DNA of 10,144 nt from Actinomycetota bacterium (GTDB lineage Bacteria > Actinomycetota > Acidimicrobiia > Spongiisociales > UBA5794): contig QMQC01000038.1 in assembly GCA_003648875.1 (NCBI GenBank), forward strand, positions 1 through 10,144, read 5' to 3'. The first letter of the stretch is position 1; every line of letters begins with the position of its first letter. Under the pieces are notes generated by a model. It saw nothing but the letters and a program-made list of their open reading frames with translations. It did not search any database and was not told the DNA's origin. The translations under genes were made by a program, and so were the position numbers. This document shows, one piece after another, positions 6,478 through 10,144 of this stretch.

Positions 6478-7785
6478 ATGGCTGATCTTTCAGTGAACAT
6501 TTGCGGCCTTGAGTCGCCGAATCCGTTCTGGCTTGCGTCTGCACCTCCGACCAATACAGGTGAACAGATAGCGCGCGCCTTTGACGCTGGGTGGGGTGGG
6601 GCGGTGTGGAAGACGCTCGGTGAGCCCATCGAGAACGTCTACAGCAGGTACAGCTCCGTCGACATCAATGGTCAGAAGATGATGGGGTTCAGCAACATCG
6701 AACTCATCACAGACCGATCCCTCGAGGACAACCTCATCGAGATCGAGGAGGTCAAGCGGCGTTACCCGGACAACGTGGTCGTTGTCAGTCTCATGGTCGA
6801 ATCGAATCCTGATGCCTGGGACACGATCATCAAACAGGTCGAGCAGGCTGGTGCGGACGCGATCGAACTGAACTTCGGGTGCCCTCACGGTATGTCCGAA
6901 CGAGGCATGGGATCTGCTGTTGGGCAGGTGCCCGAGTACACGTGTGACATCACCGGCTGGGCGAAGGCATCGGCGACGGTGCCTGTGTTCGTGAAGCTCA
7001 CACCGAACATCACAGACATCACGGTTGCTGCTCGTGCTGCGAAAGATGGTGGGGCTGACGCTGTCAGTCTGATCAACACGATCAATTCGATCACCGGTGT
7101 CGACCTCGATAGCCTCGTTCCTCGCCCTGTGGTTGGAGACAAGTCGAGCCACGGTGGGTATTGCGGACCTGCCGTGAAGCCGATAGCCCTCAACATGGTC
7201 GCGGCGATCGCAGCGGACCCGTACACCGACGGTCTCCCGATCAGCGGTATCGGTGGAATCGCAACATGGCAGGACGTGGCTGAGTTCATCCTGCTCGGCG
7301 CCACGAACATCCAGGTGTGCACCGCAGTGATGCACTACGGATATCGGATCGTCCAAGACATGCACGAAGGCCTGTCGAACTACCTCGACAGCAAGGGCAT
7401 GGCGAGCGTCAACGAACTTCGGGGGCTGTCGGTCAACAAGGTGACGGATTGGCAGAACCTCGACATCAACTATGTGGTCAAGGCCAGCATCGACCAGGAA
7501 AAGTGCGTCAACTGCGGTCTCTGCTACATCGCGTGTCAGGACGGCGCACATCAGGCGATCGCAGCTGAGCGAACGGCTGAGGACAAGACGATGGTCAAGG
7601 TCATCGACGACCTCTGTGTCGGCTGCAACCTGTGCAGTCTTGTTTGTCCTGTGCAGGGGTGCATCACGATGCAGGAGCGAGAACTGGGTCAGACGCACAT
7701 GACCTGGAACGAGTATCTCAGCGATGACAAGCCCGGTGAGTTGTATCCGCGACCCAAGCATGGGCTCACCATCGGAAGGGCTTGA
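6478..7785 (+). CDS. preA: Dihydropyrimidine dehydrogenase catalytic subunit PreA
   Basis: PreA is the FMN-containing catalytic subunit that interconverts uracil/thymine and their 5,6-dihydro forms, the first step of reductive pyrimidine degradation. It has 435 residues. A dihydroorotate-dehydrogenase-like barrel begins at SPNPFWLASAPPT. The active-site loop NFGCPHGM is at 132-139, with catalytic Cys135 (equivalent to Cys671 of mammalian DPD). KLTPNITDI, INTINSITG and GIGGIATW supply the FMN/substrate site. A two-cluster ferredoxin domain follows, with Cys 343, 346, 349, 353 and Cys 380, 383, 386, 390. The stretch from ISGIGG to HYGYRIVQDM strongly resembles E. coli PreA as I recall it. The residue before the catalytic Cys is Gly where mammals have Ser. 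It is the last gene of the cluster; no clear terminator follows. Confidence 0.96.
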   Translation: MADLSVNICGLESPNPFWLASAPPTNTGEQIARAFDAGWGGAVWKTLGEPIENVYSRYSSVDINGQKMMGFSNIELITDRSLEDNLIEIEEVKRRYPDNVVVVSLMVESNPDAWDTIIKQVEQAGADAIELNFGCPHGMSERGMGSAVGQVPEYTCDITGWAKASATVPVFVKLTPNITDITVAARAAKDGGADAVSLINTINSITGVDLDSLVPRPVVGDKSSHGGYCGPAVKPIALNMVAAIAADPYTDGLPISGIGGIATWQDVAEFILLGATNIQVCTAVMHYGYRIVQDMHEGLSNYLDSKGMASVNELRGLSVNKVTDWQNLDINYVVKASIDQEKCVNCGLCYIACQDGAHQAIAAERTAEDKTMVKVIDDLCVGCNLCSLVCPVQGCITMQERELGQTHMTWNEYLSDDKPGELYPRPKHGLTIGRA

Positions 7786-7822
7786 TCGTCGAACCGAGCA
7801 AGTGCATCACCCGGCTGTCTCC

Positions 7823-7836
7823 TAGGCTCGCTGCCG
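7823..7836 (+). promoter_or_regulatory. Probable leaderless promoter (-10 TAGGCT) after preA
   Basis: TAGGCT at 7823-7828 fits the actinobacterial -10 consensus TANNNT. Seven bases later comes GTG at 7836, the position expected for +1 of a leaderless transcript. No convincing -35 hexamer is visible around 7800-7806, which is common for such promoters. It would separate the catabolic cluster from the downstream JAMM-rph block. Confidence 0.5.
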
Positions 7837-7880
7837 TGGAATCGACCGACCGTCTGGCTGGGCTCGAACGTGAGTTCTGA
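7836..7880 (+). CDS. Possible leaderless 14-codon leader ORF overlapping the JAMM gene start
   Basis: From GTG 7836 the frame reads MESTDRLAGLEREF and stops at TGA 7878-7880. It therefore overlaps the GTG start of the next gene (7870) in another frame by 11 nt. The support is positional: its first base is where the TAGGCT box predicts transcription to begin, and the downstream GTG has no good Shine-Dalgarno of its own. If real, ribosomes finishing this peptide would restart at 7870. The peptide has no recognisable motif. It may equally be that transcription starts elsewhere and this frame is untranslated. Confidence 0.3.
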   Translation: MESTDRLAGLEREF

Positions 7881-8481
7881 AGCAACGGTCGCCGTCTACG
7901 AAGTGCGCTCGGACGGTGAGATAGCCAAGGCTCGGCTTGCCGCGGATGGGATAGTCGCCCGTCTCTCGGTGGATGACGAAGGGGGTCTCAACCCGGGGTT
8001 CTTCTCGCGATATGGGGTAAGGCTCGTCGTTCGTCCTGAGGATCTCGACGATGCATACGAGAGCCTCGGCATCGAGCAGGTTCGTGTTCCATCCGAGGTA
8101 GCCGACGCGATGTTCAAGCACGCCGGATGGGCATTTCCGGACGAGGGCTGTGGACTCGTTGCCGTGGACGACGATGGGGGCCCGGTGCTCACTATCTGCC
8201 TCACGAACGCTGATCATGCGCCCGACCGGTTCACGATCACACCAGATGAGCAGTTCGGAGCGATCCGGCACGCGGAGTCGAGAGACCTCACCATCGGTGG
8301 CGTGTTCCATAGTCATCCGCGATCTGAGGCCTATCCGTCCGCGGTTGATATCGGGGGTGGCGGTGACCCGGCGTGGGTCCATTTCATCGTTGGACCCGTT
8401 GCAGGCCCCCGACCACTGCTTCGAGCATTCAGGCTTGTCGACGGCGACGTTACCGAGTTGAAGGTGACCGTCGGGCAATAG
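7870..8481 (+). CDS. JAMM/MPN+ metalloprotease-like protein with N-terminal DUF2007-like domain
   Basis: This is a 203-residue protein with two parts. Residues about 6-70 (VAVYEVRSDGEIAKARLAAD ... LVVRPEDLDDAYESL) look like DUF2007, a small ferredoxin-fold domain described as a putative signal transducer. Residues about 75-200 form a JAMM (Mov34/MPN/PAD-1, M67) domain with every zinc/catalytic residue: Glu92 in DEGCGLV, His147-Ser-His149, Ser157 and Asp160, an exact HxHx7Sx2D spacing. The single-domain mycobacterial relative Mec releases cysteine from the sulfur-carrier protein CysO; a related isopeptidase-like activity is possible here but not shown, because no CysO-like or CysM-like gene follows. 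I chose GTG 7870 because the DUF2007-like strand starts shortly after it and no other in-frame start lies between it and the preA stop. The domain fusion is the odd feature. The JAMM call is firm; the DUF2007 call is moderate. Confidence 0.82.
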   Translation: MSSEATVAVYEVRSDGEIAKARLAADGIVARLSVDDEGGLNPGFFSRYGVRLVVRPEDLDDAYESLGIEQVRVPSEVADAMFKHAGWAFPDEGCGLVAVDDDGGPVLTICLTNADHAPDRFTITPDEQFGAIRHAESRDLTIGGVFHSHPRSEAYPSAVDIGGGGDPAWVHFIVGPVAGPRPLLRAFRLVDGDVTELKVTVGQ

Positions 8482-8484
8482 ACT
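8457..8484 (+). promoter_or_regulatory. Probable promoter TTGAAG-N16-TAGACT for a leaderless transcript
   Basis: TTGAAG at 8457-8462 resembles a -35 box (TTGACA), and TAGACT at 8479-8484 fits the TANNNT -10 box after a 16-nt spacer. The ATG of the membrane-protein gene begins 8 nt later (8493), with no Shine-Dalgarno before it, as expected for a leaderless start. The first three bases of the -10 box are the TAG stop codon of the JAMM gene. Confidence 0.55.
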
Positions 8485-8492
8485 TCGTCGCT

Positions 8493-8774
8493 ATGGCACA
8501 TCGAGAGCACAACCGTGAGGCGTACAGGTTGTTGTTCGGATACGTTGGCGGAGGACTCCAAGCTCTGGCAGGTCTCCTTGTATTGTTCTCGTTCCCCATC
8601 GCTCCACTGTGGCTCTCGCTCGCACTGCTCACCTTCGTTGCTGGTACGTCGTGGTGGTCGTGGCAGAGGTACGATTCGAACTTCATGATGCCGACATTTG
8701 CCGGCACGATGCAGGCGGTGTCCTGGATGATGCTCGTCGGAGTAGGAGTGGGGATATTGAGGTGGGGTAGATGA
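8493..8774 (+). CDS. Small three-helix membrane protein of unknown function
   Basis: I do not recognise a family. The protein has 93 residues and three hydrophobic stretches, at about 16-37, 39-57 and 72-89. A basic N-terminus (MAHREHNREAYR) and C-terminal RWGR flank them, and an aromatic-rich turn WWSWQRYDSNF (54-64) sits between helices two and three. The frame is open upstream to 8373 inside the JAMM gene, but the start is placed at ATG 8493 because a good -10 box lies 8 nt before it and the upstream residues match the JAMM gene read in another frame. The stop overlaps the next start as ATGA, so it is translationally coupled to the metallo-hydrolase gene. No function can be assigned from the sequence; membrane partnering with either neighbour would be speculation. 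Confidence 0.7.
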   Translation: MAHREHNREAYRLLFGYVGGGLQALAGLLVLFSFPIAPLWLSLALLTFVAGTSWWSWQRYDSNFMMPTFAGTMQAVSWMMLVGVGVGILRWGR

Positions 8775-9547
8775 GGCTCACGATTCTTGGATCCACCGCG
8801 GGCGCGCCGTCTCGTTCAAATCCTGCTTCGGGATATCTGGTCCAGCACGGCGACGTCTCGATCTGGATGGATGCCGGCACCGGCACATTCATGGAGCTTG
8901 CCGAACTCGTGGATCCGGGAACTCTTGATGCTGTGGTCATCTCCCACACCCATGTCGACCATTGCTCTGATCTCTTCGGGTTGTACGGCTACCTCGCATT
9001 CGGGCCTTCCGGGGATGTTCCTGTCAAGGTCTTCGTGCCCGAGGGTGCCGCAGACCATCTCGCGGCCTTCGCACGGGCAACCGCTGAGCACATCTTCAAC
9101 ATGGTGCTCGATGTTCTTGAGGTCACGCCCGGTGACTCTGTGATGGTCGGTGATGTAGGGATCAGTTTCGGTGAGGCGATCCACCCTGTGCCTGCCCTCG
9201 TGACACGCATCGAGGCTGGCGGGGCCTCGCTCGTGTACTCGGGCGACACCGGTCCCGGAGGCGATCTCATGGAGATGGCTACGGGAGCAGATGTGCTTCT
9301 GTGCGAAGCGTCGTTAGACGGGATACGGAACGAGAGGACGTACCCGTATCACCTCACGGCCATCGAGGCCGGGGAGACTGCTGCATGGGGTGGGGTCAAT
9401 CGGCTGATCGTCACGCACATCGGTGCTTTGATGGATCCGCAACAGAGTTTGGATGAGGCGGCAGGAGCATTTGCAGGCCGTGTCGGGTACGCCGCACGAG
9501 GAGCAGTGTTCGAGATCGACGGCAGGAGTGATGGTGCGAACGGATAG
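8771..9547 (+). CDS. MBL-fold metallo-hydrolase, Rv1339-like (possible cyclic-nucleotide phosphodiesterase)
   Basis: This is a 258-residue metallo-beta-lactamase-fold hydrolase. The metal ligands are in order: HTHVDH at 59-64 (His59, His61, Asp63, His64), His138 in AIHPVP, Asp159 in YSGDTGPG and His216 in VTHIG, enough for a two-metal site. The N-terminus MRLTILGSTAGAP and the placement immediately before rph match the actinobacterial family typified by M. tuberculosis Rv1339, reported as an atypical class II-like cAMP phosphodiesterase. That activity here is transferred by family and synteny, not shown; RNase Z-like or lactonase-like chemistry is the alternative. ATG 8771 overlaps the upstream stop, and GAGGT at 8759-8763 serves as ribosome-binding site. 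The 3' end overlaps the start of rph, so the two are co-translated. Confidence 0.87.
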   Translation: MRLTILGSTAGAPSRSNPASGYLVQHGDVSIWMDAGTGTFMELAELVDPGTLDAVVISHTHVDHCSDLFGLYGYLAFGPSGDVPVKVFVPEGAADHLAAFARATAEHIFNMVLDVLEVTPGDSVMVGDVGISFGEAIHPVPALVTRIEAGGASLVYSGDTGPGGDLMEMATGADVLLCEASLDGIRNERTYPYHLTAIEAGETAAWGGVNRLIVTHIGALMDPQQSLDEAAGAFAGRVGYAARGAVFEIDGRSDGANG

Positions 9548-10144
9548 AGCGAATGACGAGTTGAGGTCCGTGAAGATCACCAGAGGCTTCACGGAGATGA
9601 CGCCGGGGTCGGTCCTCATCGAGATGGGGAGAACGCGGGTGCTGTGCACCGTGTCGCTCGACGATGATGTGCCACCGTGGGTCAAGAAGTCGGGCAATGG
9701 ATGGGTGACGGCCGAGTACTCCATGCTTCCCGGGGCGAGTCCTGATCGGATCAGGAGGAGCTCCATCAACGGTGGGCGTACGAAGGAGATCCAGAGACTC
9801 ATCGGGCGCTCCCTGCGCGCAGCCGTTGACATGAAGGCGATGGGGCCACTGACCGCTCGGATCGATTGCGATGTGTTGCAAGCCGATGGTGGGACGCGAA
9901 CAGCCTCAATCACAGGTGCGTGGATCGCGTTGGCAGATGCCTTCGATGCGTGGGTTGCTGAAGGGAAGATGGAGACCAACCCGATCAAGGCGAACATCGC
10001 AGCGATCTCCGTCGGAGTGCTCGATGGCGTGCCCCTGCTCGATCTCGAGTACACCGAGGATGTGTCCGCGGATGTGGACGCCAACGTCGTGATGACAGGG
10101 AACGGGGATCTGATAGAGGTGCAGGGCACAGCGGAAGGCAAGCC
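9534..10144 (+). CDS. rph: Ribonuclease PH, 3' end cut off by the window
   Basis: RNase PH is a phosphorolytic 3'-to-5' exoribonuclease that trims tRNA precursors using inorganic phosphate and forms a hexameric ring. The 203 residues present carry the family hallmarks: DELRSVKITRGFT near 8-20, GWVTAEYSMLP, the block GGRTKEIQRLIGRSLRA, and ADGGTRTASITGA at 117-129, whose Thr-Arg binds phosphate. LLDLEYTEDVSADVDANVVM supplies the acidic metal-binding region. About 40 C-terminal residues are missing. The start is GTG 9534, 5 nt after AGGAG (9524-9528) and giving the usual M-R-x-D opening. ATG 9531, one codon upstream, is possible but only 2 nt from that site. The first 14 nt overlap the metallo-hydrolase gene. 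The opening lacks the usual DGR (here DRA) and RPV (here RSV) residues, a mild divergence. Confidence 0.95.
   Translation, partial: MRTDRANDELRSVKITRGFTEMTPGSVLIEMGRTRVLCTVSLDDDVPPWVKKSGNGWVTAEYSMLPGASPDRIRRSSINGGRTKEIQRLIGRSLRAAVDMKAMGPLTARIDCDVLQADGGTRTASITGAWIALADAFDAWVAEGKMETNPIKANIAAISVGVLDGVPLLDLEYTEDVSADVDANVVMTGNGDLIEVQGTAEGK

Noticed and set aside
391..7560. Repeated GCGATCG/GCGATCGC words (for example near 392, 2155, 3722, 7204, 7554), resembling cyanobacterial HIP1
   Set aside because: Most fall in frame as Ala-Ile codons (GCG ATC followed by G) or similar, and they fit the codon preference; no periodic or intergenic placement suggests a repeat element.
6490..7761. 423-codon open frame on the - strand opposite preA
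   Set aside because: preA is unmistakable on the + strand with all Fe-S cysteines. The antisense frame is low-complexity in Asp, His, Arg and Val, as expected from reading biased codons backwards, and has no recognisable motif.
7795..7830. Possible terminator after preA (CGAGC ... GCTCG)
   Set aside because: There are only 5 bp around a 26-nt loop, with no U-tract, and the right arm overlaps the TAGGCT promoter box.
8439..8473. Inverted repeat CGACGG ... CCGTCG before the second promoter
   Set aside because: Six-bp arms with a 23-nt loop inside coding sequence are expected by chance at this base composition.
7822..8478. 218-codon open frame on the - strand opposite the JAMM gene
   Set aside because: The + frame has a full JAMM active site; the opposite frame shows nothing recognisable.
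9314..10141. 275-codon open frame on the - strand opposite the metallo-hydrolase and rph
   Set aside because: Both + strand genes are clear family members. The antisense translation is Ser/Thr/Pro-rich without domains, typical of a shadow frame.

Overview
All ten genes here lie on the + strand and are tightly packed. G+C is about 60% by eye. The best guess for the source is an actinobacterium, possibly an Acidimicrobiia-like lineage. The evidence is a JAMM peptidase / Rv1339-type metallo-hydrolase / RNase PH block that recalls the mycobacterial mec-murI-Rv1339-rphA neighbourhood, plus TANNNT -10 boxes set 7-8 nt before start codons that lack a Shine-Dalgarno, which is the leaderless arrangement common in that phylum. 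The phylum call is moderately confident; the class is a guess.

Bases 1-7785 form a pyrimidine-degradation and uptake cluster. It starts with the 3' part of a CoA-acylating (methyl)malonate-semialdehyde dehydrogenase, cut by the window edge. A four-gene ABC importer follows: permease, ATPase and permease joined by ATGA overlaps, then an NMT1/THI5-type binding lipoprotein. Then come the two subunits of dihydropyrimidine dehydrogenase, PreT (flavin/Fe-S) and PreA (catalytic). The inferred logic is that a pyrimidine-like compound is imported, PreTA reduces uracil or thymine, and after hydrolysis and transamination (genes not in the window) the dehydrogenase turns malonate or methylmalonate semialdehyde into acetyl- or propionyl-CoA. 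The binding-protein cistron is bracketed by two strong hairpins: a perfect 12-bp inverted repeat in the end of the preceding permease gene, and a 9-bp stem with a UUCG tetraloop just after its own stop codon.

Bases 7786-10144 look like a separate, more housekeeping-like unit. It begins with a TAGGCT box and an apparent leaderless 14-codon reading frame that overlaps the GTG start of a DUF2007-like/JAMM fusion protein. A second promoter (TTGAAG-N16-TAGACT) overlaps the stop codon of that gene and drives an apparently leaderless gene for a 93-residue three-helix membrane protein. An ATGA overlap then leads into an Rv1339-like metallo-beta-lactamase-fold protein, whose 3' end overlaps the start of rph (RNase PH), cut by the right edge.

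No gap between genes exceeds about 85 bases. I see no tRNA, rRNA, CRISPR array, insertion sequence or convincing intrinsic terminator with a U-tract.
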